DNA of 64,000 nucleotides, from NCBI GenBank assembly GCA_037577475.1, contig CM075201.1, positions 12,257,501-12,321,500 on the forward strand. The letters are read 5' to 3'. Source of the DNA: Chaunax sp. Z400 (taxonomy: Eukaryota; Chordata; Actinopteri; Lophiiformes; Chaunacidae). The translations under genes and the position numbers were made by a program. Under the pieces are notes generated by a model. It had not been told where the DNA came from. It searched no databases and saw only the letters and a list, made by a program, of their open reading frames with translations. Positions 13,707 through 27,639 of this stretch are shown here, one piece after another; positions within the stretch are counted from its first letter, which is position 1; each line of letters starts with the position of its first letter.

Positions 13707-16700
13707 TATGTGAGTTGTGGTGTAATATGAAACAGACATAGAGATGTTTCTTTTCTTTTTTTTAAAAGAATTTTTCTAATTTTTTTTAGCTTTTTAGGTC
13801 AAAACTGTAATAGGTGACAATACCAATAAAGTCAGTTCAAAGCAGATGCAGGCACTGATATTAACACTATATATCCATTATGACCATTAATGGCATATCT
13901 TTTTGTCCAGTAGACTATTCTAGCAGACAGATCTTTCAGGTATCAATCAGTAGCTGATTCTAATGAAGACCGCCTCAAAAATGAGATTGTGCACCTTAGC
14001 GGGCTCACCTCAAATTTAAATAGCTTCTGCAAGATCCCCTAAAACAACTCTGCAGATATTTTCCACGGTTATTCTGTTCATTAGACACCTCTCACAGCTT
14101 GAAATGGCAGTAACATGCAGGAGCGTCAAAGTTTGAGGTTTCTGCTTTTAAGAGAAGTATTTAGTCTTATCAGTTTATCCATTCTTAGGAATATTATTTA
14201 ATTAAACCTTGAGGTCCGGAGGTATGGCCTTCGTAACTTATCACTTGCTACAAGAAAACTGGACCTGGTTTGTTTTCTGGGAACAAGAAGGGAGCATCAT
14301 AACATCAATAAGATGATGTGATGTTATCAACAGCTCTGACAACATTGTTTTTCTTAATCTTCAGATAAAATCTGGTGTTGGTCACAATTATTGCAGCTGC
14401 CATAACACACAACCGACACCTACCTCTGCTGAAATCAATACACCCTGAACACAGATGCTGAGGTGGAGGAGAACTCTGAGACATAAGATGCAAAGTCATC
14501 AGCTTGGATTCACATGTGTCTGGCAGGGAGAATGAAACACTTCTTAAGAATTGCTCTTGCAGGGCCTGGAGAAGTTGTCAATTGACTTTGGTGCACTTTA
14601 GACCCACAGCTAATATTAGTGTGCTGTTGGGAATTTGTGTGCATGACAGCTAAGCAGAAAGAGGCTTTGATTAGCTACAGGGCCTGTGCAAAAGGAATCA
14701 TAGCACAGAGACCAGTCTTAAATTTGATCTGAAATGTTAAAAGGTTCAAATATTGCAGGGCTTCAAGAAGAAGTTTAAGGAAATCAAAACATACAAAGCA
14801 CCATCTTCTCTGGCTAGATGTAGTGCATTTAAAGGTCAAATCAGCAAACAATCTCAAGGTCTCAGATTTATTGCAACTGACATGGCTGACCATAGGTCGC
14901 TCTGAAATAATGCAGACGTTACCATGCATCGCTAACATGTCCTTAACAGCTGTAACAAACACATTGGCAGCATGATCACGTCAGTCAATAAAGAGACCTT
15001 TGTGATCATAGTGCAGAGCAAAGGGCAAATGATTATTGTCAAGATCAGCTTACTCTCCTATAAACAGGCTTTTGCACAGATCAGATAAAGGCCCTGCTAA
15101 CAAAATGACTGTAGCACCTTAAATAGATCATTACGCTGATAATACTAGCATGTGCCGAGTTTTTGTACATGGAAGAAAATTATTCAGACTGTTTTGAAAG
15201 TGTTAAATGTTTGAATCTGGTTTATTTTAATAGATTTTGATATGTTATTTAATCATAATTATTTTTAAATTAATTTCGAAATATACTGAACGAGTTAATT
15301 TCACTCAATTGAAAGTTAGTAGAAAAAATTATGCGCAATTTCATTTCCCCAGACTGTCCTGTCAGCGCATGTGCAGAGACACGTCGTCACTTTGTTGTGG
15401 AGGTGAGGATTATTTTTTGTTCTTTTTGGTTAGAGGCTGGGCAGCTGGTGACTCTTAAGTGAGCTAATGTTGGAAATACATGTTAAAATTCCCCCAAAAA
15501 ATAATAAGCAGGTCCTTCTCCAAAAGAATAAGTAAATTCAATTTAAAAATCTATATCTGGAATAAGATAAAATAATTTAGAGCAGCAACTTGTCATAATA
15601 AAATTAAGTACATAGCATAGCAAAAGTAAGTACAAAAGCATTTTTTCAGTGTATAAATAAAAGGGTCTATAACCTAAGATAAACATGAGAGACCTCAGAC
15701 CTCCTTTGACACCCAGCTGAACTTCTTCTTCATCGGGTTCAAATGACCCCGAAGGGAGACTGTTTTACTGCCTTGTCCAATCACAACAGAGGACAGGAGA
15801 ATGGTCTTCTTCGTATAACACTCACTGCCGCGGGCTCAGGATCTGCAGCCCAGACCAGGGGGGGTGTTGACACAGCAACTCCAGCTGTTTTGGGGTCAGA
15901 TTCTTACTTTAGGCCAGCAGGTTACTGCACACCAGAGTCAACTGTGATTTAAAGGCCCTGTAGAGTTTTCTGAGATTTCTTTTTTTTTCTCTCTGAGATT
16001 TTGTTTTTCATATATTTTTCTGTCTTTAATTCCATCAATGCACACTTAAGAGAGCGGTGCTCGGTTGGAATAAGATGATGTCACATGCTTCCATGGACCA
16101 ATAGGGATTTATTTGAATCAAAATGAGCATTGTAAATCAAATCTGATCAATCCACACCCACACAGCTCTGCTGAAGCAGGTTAGCAGTCTTTGAGTGTAT
16201 AAATAATTCTTCGGGATCTTTTTTTGTAACATTTTTTTTCTCACTTATTCATGAATATTTAATGCTGTGGAGAAATACTGTATATTTGAAACCGAGGTTT
16301 TCTATGTTTTTAAATATGTAGACCTCTGCAAAATGACAGCAGGTAAAGTTTGACATGACCAGAGCTCATCCAGTTTCCATCGAATGCTTCTAATGCAGGA
16401 ACTGGCAACACTGCCAAATATTCAACAGAGACTACATGGAAAAGATTCAGCATTTCAACACCAAAGACACATATTGATGAATATAAATCATACATACAGT
16501 ACTTACCTGCACGTAGCTCCCTGAAAGTCCCCGTGCCTAAAACAAGGACTTTTTACACCTTCATTAAAGTTTTCTACCAAAGTGACTAACATTGAATCGA
16601 AGAGCAAAAACAAGGTGCAGTTCCAAGATCAGGATTTATGCCTTATGGACAGTGTGGGAGGAAAGACTGAGGAAATTTATTAGAGAATCAGGAATGATGT

Positions 16701-19700
16701 GTTTTCGAGGTCACATTTTGGATTTAAATCGATACTTTGCACCTGGTTGGTTTCTTTTCTTCTCTCTCACGTCTGTGTCAGTAAATCTCATACAAAAAAA
16801 AAGCTAATTGTTTTTTAATTCATTCATCCATGCTAGCTTGACTTAAGAGCTCCTGACAGAGCAAGTGACAAGATGACAGTCTGGGGAAAGAGTAGAAAGG
16901 CAGTGAGAGACTCTTCTGGACGGCCTCATATTACTTGTTATTCCTTCACTGCATAATGATTCTGGAGATGTTTACTCCCTGAACATTAATTGGCACAGCT
17001 CATGCAGATGTGCAAAGATTTACAATAAGGATCAAGAATGCAAATGAAGTCAAATGAGGACATTTTTCAAAAGCCACTGAGTTCCCCCTGACTTCTTGTC
17101 ACAGATGCAAACACTGAAATTTGATTACTACTAAAAGCAAAACATTCTGTTTGTTGTTTTATGTCACTGCTTTTCACACATAGCAGCAAAGCATATGTAA
17201 CATTTCCAAGCTGCAGTCAATCAAAAATGCTTCAAGGTACCAAGAGATGCCCTGCTGGCTCTGTTACCTCAAAAACTAAAAAACCTCAACACTCTTCTGA
17301 GACAAAATAAGTCTGAGGAAAGAGAAAACTCCAGAGAGCAGCTATGATTTGGTCCAACAAAGTTGTGAAGAAGATGTACTCATAATACATGGGTTAGCAA
17401 GGCTTGCAAGTGCAGACAGATGGCAACATCTCAAGGCAAAGCAAAATGAGAGGAGGAAATATGAGTGCAAGTATACACCAAAGAAAGATGATGCAATAAA
17501 GCTCTGACACTTCAGAGAAAGATGGAAGTTGAAGAAGATGGATCGACAGAGGGTGAAATGAATGAAAAATCTGTCAGAAATGTGTTTGAAAAAACACTGG
17601 ATGGCAAGCAGCTGTTTGTAACGCCACATTTAAACAAAAGATAGAGACAGAGAAATAGAAGAAGGAGAGGTAGGAGCAGAGATTTTGATTGGCCATCACT
17701 GCACAAGCCTGAAGTGATGAAACATTAGGCCGGGATAATGAAGATGGTTCTGCTCGGTCACACTCCACATTAGCCCAGAGTCAGGCCAACCCCAAAGTGT
17801 CAACAAGTTAATAGACTGGGTATCACACTGACTCTTTCACACTGCTGCTCTACACCACAACACAAATTACTTACAGGAATCTAGTGGATAAATAAACATA
17901 AATATATCTATATGGGAATTAATAACACAGCCAGAGCCTGAGGTAAACCCAAGGGTGTGAGGCTGTGAGCGTGTAGAATCATTGATTGCAATGTGGAGAG
18001 TGTGACCACTGCCATGAAAATGCTCCTGTTTAAAGGAGCCTCTGTGTAGGCTAAAGGTAGAGACATAACCGCTGTGGATCTCTGTGCTTCTATATCAGAC
18101 GCATTTTCTTTTCTCTGGACAGGAAAATCAGACAACAATAATCTGTTCGACGTCACAGAACCACAATATGAAAAAACAGTCTGATGTTGTCTTGGACAGG
18201 ACACAACGACAGCAGTGATTATTCAATAATTAGAATTAGTTGGGTGATGGTACGAGAGAGAGGAAGTTTAATTTGATGGGAGGATGTGAAGCATAAAAAA
18301 TATGGCTGGTGCTTTGTCTGGTACATCATAACAACTACTATGAAACGCACTGTTTGCACTGAGAAAACAAATTGACTCAGATATAAATATGGGTGATGCG
18401 GGTGGTTATAGATTATAGATGACATTTTAGAAATAAAAAAATAAACAGATAAGAAGGTGCAAAGTCATTTTTTTCATTTCATGTAAGCCTGAGATTCATT
18501 GAAAACACTCCAACATATAAACAATACACAGAGGCACTAGCTTGTTTTTGGGTTTTTTCATTTCAAAGTACAGTACGTTGTATTTAGTGATTATGCTTTC
18601 AAAAGCTACATCTAAATTCTTCTTTTGGTGCAGTACTATGACTTTTACATTCACCCTCAATAATACGAAGAATTAGGTTTCATTCTTCTTCTTTTACAAA
18701 ACCTTCATCTCTTATACAGACATATATCGGCATGCTAGTAGCCACAGACTGTATATAATCATCTTTATATATGAATTGTGGTGCTTAGTGGTACTTAAAG
18801 TAGGTGTACTTTGAGTTTCCTTGCATGCTCAAATGACAATGCTGATCTTTCAAATGGAATGTTTACCATCTCATTTTAGCGTGTTAGTATGCCTTTTGTT
18901 AACTGGGTACAAACACAAAGTACAGCTGAGGCTGATTGAAATGTGATTAGTTTTACAGGTGTTTGATAATAAACGGGAAAAGATTTGGACCTGATGGTAG
19001 TGCTAGATGAAAAGTCAGGGGATGGCCAGAGTTATTAAAATGGATCCTGAGGGGGACATGAATGTCTGCATGTCACTCCAAGCCACAAATGTTAATCTCA
19101 CATGCATGCATCAGGATCACCAAAGCTATTAGAATACATCCTCTAGTTCAGTCTGGACAAAACTGGAACCAGCAGACCAACATTTCATCCCTGGGGTCTA
19201 AAATGATCTAGCATGCATTCTTAATCTCAGTATTTGAGGTGTTGGTGGTGACGTGGTGAGGCTCACTTAGGAGTTCATTCAGTTTTATTCAGTCACGATC
19301 AAGCTGAACAACAGCCAAAAAAATCTCCCAAGATTCACTGCGCAGTACTGTACACAATGAAAGCAGTTTAGTGTATAATGCATTCCAATGACATTACAAG
19401 GAAGACGAGCTGTTTGCTGCTCCGCTCTGTAAGCACTTTAACCCAAGGCCTTGAAGCCATGAATTTTAATTCGCTGATGATGTATAACATTCTTTTGGTT
19501 TGAATTGACGCCACATAATAAACACATGAACAATGTGTGATCTTGTGTTGGACAACAATGTCACAACGACACATTTGTGAAGTCTGAATTGATCCTATGT
19601 TGGCTTGGAAAGTGTCTCTGTATTATGTAGCCAGTAAATATAATGCCAGTAATGCAGAACTGAAGTCTGTCAAGTCATGCTATGAAAATCAAATCCTTCT

Positions 19701-22188
19701 AAATTGTAGCTGCAGGCACATCTTGGTGCAGAAATCGAAGGATCTCTCAGTTTACTTTGATTCCACCGCAGTAAACATTCAAACTTTTACTTGAAGCAAT
19801 CGAAGCATCTCGAAGTTTTAATTTGAGCTATAGATTAAATACAGGGGCAGCTCCTTAAAACAATTTGCAACCCTCCATGTGAAGCAATTAGGTGAAGATG
19901 GGATTGACAGCAGATAGCAGATGCAGAGATGTGACAGACAGCCAGACACTTGTGTGCTACACCCAATACTGCTAATGCCTTGGCTTGTAGATTACCTAAC
20001 AGATCAGCTTTGATTATGTTGCTTATTAATTCAATCAGTCAGCTCCGGCTGGCTGCTCTTTTATTAGTGCAGTCTTTTACTAATTCACTCTACAAAGGCA
20101 GATGTGAGTGATGTAAGCAAAGGGAAAGCACAAGCGGGGGGAAACAGAGAAAGAGAGAGAGGGAAGACAGACAGGAGACCTTTGGCAAACTCTGCAGTAA
20201 TTGCCTCCAGTCATTTAAAAAAGGGTTTCAAGGATGAAAAATTGATCTATAGATGTACTTAATCAAGAACTGACTCAAGAGCTGTCCTTTAGAGTACCTT
20301 TGACTGCAGACGGACTGAAATAAAAAGTGGGATGCTAAATTCTAGGTTGTTTTTTTTTACATTCAGTGTGGTGTCACATCAGTTGCCCATATCAGGTGCC
20401 TCTACCTCTATCATTATCATCATCACTGTGTCCTCTGAAAGCCACCAGAGACCTGTCTGAGAAATCTTACCTTCCTTTATCTTGCATCCTTTTTAGCATA
20501 AGAGATTTTATTTTAAGAATCTGCTGTGATTGTTTGCAATGTCACACTTCAAATCATCCACGGCTTTCAATACATCAAATGCATTCATCACTGCAGGTTA
20601 TAATCTGATCAGGTTATAATCTGATATAAAGGGAATGTTTTCTACTTTTCTGAACACTACAAGACTTTTTTGACCACTTTTGTGAATTACTGTACATTTA
20701 AACTACTTGACAGATTACCATGAAACTGGGTAGAAGAGTTGTCCCAATGAGGAAACCAATGAATTTTGGAGAAGATCCGGCTAAAGGGTTGGATCCATGA
20801 TTTTATTTTTTATTTTTTCACAATCCTTACCATTACGAGAACACCGATGGTCTTCATAGATGGAAACAGATCATTCAAATTTGGCAAGAAACCATCCAGC
20901 AGAACAGAAAAACAGCTGTTTTTCCTACAACAAGCGTTATGGACAGATGACAGAAGTTTTTGGTGTGTTTTCACTGTGAAAGAATCTAAATACAGGTGTT
21001 GCATATATAGGAATTATAGCATGTGGGGAGAATGAACACTAAGTCTTGCCAAAGGTTTGCGTTCTTGAATGCTCTTGCTAGCATAATGGTATATATGGTG
21101 TTCTGATGTAAGAGTCAGAACACAAAATGCACTCAGGCTTAAATAATACACTGAATAGTTTTCATGACTGATCTCTGGATTTGGCCATTTTCTCACACTT
21201 GTGGTTGTATATCAATTAAATGTATGACTTCCATCAAATGTTGGGAAGAGGTTGGAAGGCAACTCTTCATGTTTGCCTAGAGAGCTTTTTTTTTCTTTAA
21301 CATTATGACGATGCTTTTGAGTAACCTCAGATTCATTTATCAGTGCTATTTATTCATTATTGTAATGTTTGATGTTTTAATGATGTAAACTTGTAAAAGA
21401 GGTCTACTTGTCTTACATGCTGATTTATTTCAAGTCACATAGCCTACAGTATATATGCTGAATAGGACTTGAATGGTATGATGCACCACTGTACAGGACA
21501 ATCATGAGCAAATAATTATTATGTTCTTCTTCTTTCTTTTGTTTTGCCATCTTCTTTAAAGGGCCACTCATTTGAATGACAGCTCTTAGATAAATGTTTC
21601 TATTAAATTTTGCACTTCTCTCTGTGAACACCAAAAGACTATAAAATAATTAAATCAGAGTATAAATCAAAAGCTTAGTCACATGCTGTCATTTTAACTT
21701 AATTAACAAAAAACATGGCAACTACAGAGAATAGAAACAGAAAATGTTCTCTCTCTGACTTTAGCGTATCATGTATACTAAAATGTGCTTAATGTAAAAG
21801 CCCATAATAATGAGAAAATTAGCTAATCTTGAATCTGCCCTAGATATATAAAATATGGAATATGATATATAAATTTTACTTGATCAGACTCTTGCTGAAA
21901 ATCAAAAAAGCCTTGAGTAAAATCAGCTGTACTCAGCTGAATCATTTCTTCACATCAGTTATTAATTATTCTGCTTGGTTTTTAATTAAATTTGTTTTGA
22001 AGCCTTGCATGTGAAACAAAGAGTTAGACAGAAAGATGATGTTTAGTTGCCAAATCGGATATAGCTTCCTCAGCTTTTAAAAACTCAAACTGTTTCGCCG
22101 TGTACGAGCATGAATAACACAAAAACCAGTCTGAATCTGAAGGATGAAATAGAGGCATAATAGAGACTCAGTGATGTTTCGGCTCTCT
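13707..22188. other. Gene-free block with possible non-coding regulatory stretches
   Basis: No frame here resembles a protein I know. Several 100-200 bp stretches free of repeats and dense in transcription-factor-like motifs (about 14980-15140, 16920-17055, 19960-20120) could be conserved non-coding elements; this needs alignment to other fish. Confidence 0.5.
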
Positions 22189-22678
22189 TCATGTCTTGAT
22201 GAGGTCTCTAACATGCTGGTTCTTCATGGCCTTGATCTCAAAGAGCAGTTCACTCTCAGCAGTTGCAATGGTGAGCACATAGTCACACAAAACGATGTGA
22301 ATAAGTTCATTAAATGCAAGCTGCAGTGAAAATAACCCAGTCTGAAAATACTCCAGAGTGGAGTAGCATGACATGGACAGACAGTCCCAGAAGAGCCTGG
22401 AGAAGCAGGCGGTAAGCATCAGTGTTTGACATGAAACTCTGCTTGAGTGCTGTGTTTTGTCCATAGGGGTTAGTCATCTGTTACTTGTCGTTAGGGAGCT
22501 CAAAAGGCAAATCGGTGTGGTTAATGTTACCAAACACGATAGCAGCACTTAGCGTGGGAACTTTCCACTGAGGACAAGAAGTGAGCCAGTTGACAAAAGA
22601 AGGCAGTGGCTTCCAGTAGGATAAAGAAAGGTAAATAAGCTCACCTTTAAAGGCATCTTTGTTCACTGGAGGGGTCAT
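22189..22678 (-). pseudogene. Broken coding-like relic of unknown identity
   Basis: On the minus strand, a frame from 22678 (MTPPVNKDAFKGELIYL...) reads through VNWLTSCPQWKVPTLSAA and LPFELPNDK, meets an in-frame TAA at 22487-22489, then continues in the same frame with QMTNPYGQNTALKQSFM... to about 22370. From there another frame carries a plausible C-terminus (EYFQTGLFSLQLAFNELIH ... QHVRDLIKT, TGA at 22189). One stop and one frameshift thus break about 160 residues of protein-like sequence. TTTAAAG|GTGAGC looks like an old donor, and TAACAG before the second part looks like an acceptor, so split exons are an alternative. I do not recognise the family. Confidence 0.4.
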
Positions 22679-24195
22679 TTCAAACTCTGGTACAGTTAAA
22701 TGTTTTGCTTCTGAATAGTTTGCAAGAAGCTGGACAAGTACAATCCCTTAACATATGACTTTCCCCCTTTAAATCTTCAATACAGTAGTTTTAAATAAAA
22801 ATATATCAAATGACAATACTTGTAGTGATGAAAACAAAAGAGAATTACCAGCTGAAACTGCAGTTTTCCTTGGGGGAATTCATCAATGTTCTGCCTGAAA
22901 TATTAGGTGTTTTTAGCGACTTTAGGATCTCCACCAGAATTGATAGTTTTTGTGATTTTGAACAATGTTTGTCTACAATGTGAGTTTGTACCGACCATCA
23001 GTGACGTTCAGGAGGTAGCCATTCTGGGCATCTGGGAGGTGCGGGGTCTTAAAATTGTGTATGCCCTTTTTCATGTGACAGGTTTGTAGCTACATTATAT
23101 GACACTGTTCTCAGATGCACCAGCATTGGCTAAGAAGCACTGTTTTTAAAAAAAAATAATGATAAAATAGTTTGGTCAATTCATTTGTCGGGTGACCCCA
23201 TGAGAAGTGAATTAACTTATAATAGTAGACAGACCCAAAAATGTGCAACGACCATAAACACTGATGATTGTTTTTCTCCCTTTTATTAATTACCTGAGAG
23301 CTTTGCACCATTTAGTGGACAAAATTGAGAATCTGCTCTGAATTTGTAAAATCTTTCCTGGCTTTCTTACAGGAAGGAGAATTAAGATCAGAAATCATGG
23401 TTAATGCCATGAATAATAAACTATTAAATAATAATAATAGCAGTGGGTGCAGCAACTTATCACCCCCACTCTCTTTCTGTGCTGCCATTTCTGACTTGAA
23501 TAACATCTCATGATAGTCATGTCTGACTGGCTTATTACATGTCTGAATTCATCAGTGCTCCATAACTCCTGTAGTTGACCAGGGAATAAAATTGTTGAAC
23601 CCATCAGGATTAACTATTTCTGTTCAAATATGATGTAATGTCTGCTTTAAAGGGAAACTGAGAGTGACTTCGTAAAACCACCGTCACCATCTTGCTACAC
23701 GAGTGCTACCAACCAAAATACATACTGCTCAAAGAGGACCAGGAGTAAGAAGGGTATCACATTGCCGGAAACAGTGCCACTGGTGTAGGAGCAGTGAGTG
23801 GATAGGGGCTGCATGTAACATTAGATTTATTGTGTCTGCTCCTACTCCTCTCAGCACCTGTCCCAAAACGCAAATTAATCCCATACCCAAAACATATCCC
23901 TCTCTCCCCCCTCTGTGCGGAGACATGACACATCTGTCTCAGCCATTATGAACGGTTTGACATGTTTCTGGGACACATCACTTGCAGCCTTGAAATGAGG
24001 GATGTGGTCACTGCAGAGCTCTGACTGACTACCTTAAATGTGATTTTTTTTTCTCTCCATTTTGCAGAATCCCTCTCAAGCAAACTCAATGAAAACACCT
24101 TCTTCGTGGTAACGTATCCTCAACAGATGCAGAAAAATGTCAGAAGACCCTGACACGAAGAAGGAAAAAAAGACATCAGATGTCGAGACTGATTC

Positions 24196-24221
24196 ATTAT
24201 TATTATTATTATTATTATTAT
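24196..24221 (+). repeat. (ATT)n microsatellite
   Basis: Uninterrupted trinucleotide tract of 26 bases. Confidence 0.95.
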
Positions 24222-25531
24222 GTACTAAATAACCTGCTTCCCTGCCTCTAAAGAGGATTTATGTATATTTCAGGGTTGTGAAGTAAGTACATTTGCTCTA
24301 GTACTGTACGTAACTAAAATATTGAGGTACTTGTAATAGGCTTGAGGTTTTCCACTTGCAGCTGTTTCTGCTCCACTTTATTTGATAATACTTTATTGTA
24401 CTCCATTTATCTGTCTATAGGACTTACTGGAGTTAAACTGTTACATAAAGGAGCATTTAATAATCCTCTAACATATTTTCAAAGGTTAAATCTGTTTTCC
24501 TAAACTTCATGTCCCCTCATAATAAAGCTGTTTGTTTTTGTCTCTCCTTATAACATTTCAGATGCCGGTGACTTGACGATTTCTCATCTAAACTTTTATT
24601 TCAATAATTATTGGTACAATGTATGTAAAGAATATGAATATGAACATATGTATTATGGTTGTACAATGGTTTAATCCCACAAAGGCCATAAATCCAGTCC
24701 AGTGCAGACCAGTGCATGACTGTGTTCCTGTGAAGGCAGTGTGATGCAACGCCCAGTGCTCAGGTGGTGGCTGCCCTGATGAGACATGGCTGTTGGCCGT
24801 TCTCAGTCCATGTAAACAACATCATGAACAGCCAATCACAGGGTCCTGCACCAGGCCCTGAAGATCAAAACCATAGGGAGAGAGCATGCCTGTAAAGCTG
24901 CTATTTCACGCTTACGTACACAAATGTAACAGATGCACACAAATGTTTTACTGTAAGGGGATCTTTTGCTGTTTTTTGCACAGAAATATGTTCACTACTG
25001 CCAATCTAATTCTGCTTTGATATACCGCTGCGAAGAGATATAAGTGAAGAAAAAAGAAAGAGCATTAGGGCTTCTTTTGGGGGGATAAATACGTATTTTC
25101 TGGTTTGGAACAGATAAAAATTCATCCACATTCAGCTCAATGGAACCTGTGAACCTACCTTTGAAGAGATTGAGCTGTATTCGCCCTTGTTATTCAAACA
25201 CAAGAATCTGTATTCATTGCCAGCCAACAAAATTGGAGAGTTTGGTCAGAAAAGAGACTTTTGAAATGAAAAAACTTCAAATCAAACAACGTATACATTG
25301 TATAGATTACTTACATCTTAAAGTCCCAAAGCATATACCTACACAAAGACACACACAAGGAAAAAAAACACAAAAAAAAACAATCAAGCACTCTGGTGGG
25401 TATTTTCCTTTTCAATTACACAACTGTCTCAAAATTCAGTCTCAGCAGCTCCATCATTCACTTCACTGCCCCTTACCTGCATGATATTGTGTGTAGGATG
25501 TTTTAAGTGAAGTGCTGTAGGAGCGAGGAGA

Positions 25532-25588
25532 TGTGTGTGCGTGTGTGTGTGTGTGTCCGTGCGTGCGTGTGTGTGTGTGTGTGCGTGT
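25532..25588 (+). repeat. (GT)n microsatellite with GC interruptions
   Basis: Dinucleotide tract of 57 bases broken by CG steps (GCGTGCGT). Confidence 0.95.
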
Positions 25589-27536
25589 AAGAGAATGCGA
25601 GAAAGGGAGACACAGAAAATTGATGAAAACAAGAAAATGAGGAAGAGCTGAGTGAAAAGGGATGGACTATATTTCCCGTCTCTGCACTTCGTTCAACCTG
25701 CTCACTGAGCCATGTGCTTGGCCTTGTAAACTGCAGTGCCACTTGATTACTTTGTCAGTCTTTTTAACTGGCTTTTGCTCTGTGGAGGAAAATAGGGCGA
25801 CATGTCCGACAGAGGGTGTCCAACAGAGAGTAGGAAGTGTAAGGAGGAGAGTCGGGACGCTGCATCCAAATGAAGGGAAATTATATTCTGCTGTCTTCTG
25901 AGTGAATAATGAAGTATCAAGAGCCACGTCAAGTTTTCTGACGTGCTGGATTTAATGTGTTGTATAAACAACGTCAAACAACCTGAAGCTCAGTATCATA
26001 AAGTGTTTCTGTGGAGAGCCCAATCCCCCTCAGCTGTGTACATAGTTATAAACTATTCTGTTTCATTCTCATGAGGGACCAGAGTCCTTTAATTCACCTA
26101 AGAGTCAATTCATTAAAGTAATAATGAAAGACATTTCAAACACGCCAAGGTACCTTTCAAGGAGAGGGAAAGAGACCCAGAGATTTCAAGAAAAATAAAA
26201 CTTATATCAATGAATTTGCTCTGATTATCTGAAATATACAATGTTTAATAGTTAAAAAATATCTGTTTACAGTGACAGACATTGTTGGACAGCTTCTTCC
26301 TCCTAACCGAGGAGAATTCAGATGCACAGCGCCACCCCTTGGCAATTTAGGTGCACAGTTCTTCATACGATCCTTACCTCATTTGCCAGATAACTTTTTT
26401 AGTACAGATGCTTTCTGCTCACTAAAATTGTAAATGAATGCCTTCTGGCGTGACAAAGTTGCAGAGTATATATGTCAAACATATAATTTAAGAGACACTG
26501 CTGTTGAAAAGTAAAAAATAATTAAAAACACAAATGTGACAGTTAAAAAAACACCCATTAGATATGAAGTACATCAATAGAGCCCAAAAACCTTACACCT
26601 ATTATATAGATAAGATTTGAGTTGCTGTACTGATACATATGTGATAGGATAGGAGGATTTATAATGTTTTCTGTTCTGTAAGAGGACTTAACAGATTTTT
26701 ACACTTTACTGTTGTTGTTATATTAATATGATGCACCCAGACATGGGTTCATTTGCCCATTTGCACTCCATTTGCTCTTTGCTATTAATGGATAAGGCAA
26801 CAGTGCACATCAGCCTGGATGATGTCTGTCATCGATAGACGCTCTGTGCTGTCTGGGGTTGATGCATTTCTGCTCCAAAACTTTGCAAGAGAGACATTGT
26901 GGGCAAGCAATATCTGGTGAATGAGCCTTTTCCATGATCGAAGAGCAGTAGGCAGTTGTCCTGTGGATTTTAATTCCAGCTCAGTGTGTGAACACCTGTT
27001 AGTCTACTGTTTCTAGGCTGCATGCTGGTCCTGGACTTTTTCATTGGGCTCAACATATTGTCATCACATATATGTCAACACTTTGGAAGGGGTGGATTTT
27101 GAATTTCTCTTACTTACATTGCCTGAACGTTTTGCATTGGCCAAAGATGTTAATGCTCCGTTTGTGATTGGAGAGTCAGTGAACTTATGGTTGAACATTC
27201 CAAAGTAAACTTCTCTGCATTTTCATTTAACGAGGGTCATTATCATTACATTATAGCAAAATATGTGAGAATTTTAATATTAATATTAATATTATAAGTG
27301 CAGAGTGGTGGAAATCCCAATGCCATCAATGCTATACTGAATTTGACAGATGAGAACATGATGAGCCACCAGGGAAGTCGGGCCGAGTACGGAAGCTGAC
27401 AGGAGCAGGGCATTCAATCAAATGTCACACTGGAACAAGAGACAATTTTAGAGCTTCTCTTCTTTAAAAAGTTAGTTTTTAAAGAAGGGGTGAGATACTG
27501 ATTAAATATGAAATATATACATGGAACCAATTAATG

Positions 27537-27636
27537 GGCAGCACTGTTGCATCACAGCAAGATGGGCCTGCATTCAAATTCACCAGGGACTTTTCTGTGT
27601 AGCGCTTGCATGTTGTCCCTAAGTCTGTGTGGGACA
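27537..27636 (+). repeat. L2-like LINE fragment
   Basis: 'gcactgttgcatcacagcaa', 'ccagggacttttctgtgt' and 'gcttgcatgttgtccct' are eroded forms of the fish L2 block that normally reads 'gcctcacagcaagaggg' and 'gtttgcatgttctcc'. Confidence 0.65.
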
Positions 27637-27639
27637 TCT

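Larger units (their letters stand above)
22690..27536. other. Gene-free intergenic sequence
   Basis: Spacer with two microsatellites (24196, 25532) and short chance frames. A motif-rich stretch lies at about 26745-26880. Confidence 0.6.

Noticed and set aside
25140..25484. 114-codon plus-strand frame
   Set aside because: Low-complexity lysine/histidine-rich translation of A-rich DNA; no domain or gene context.
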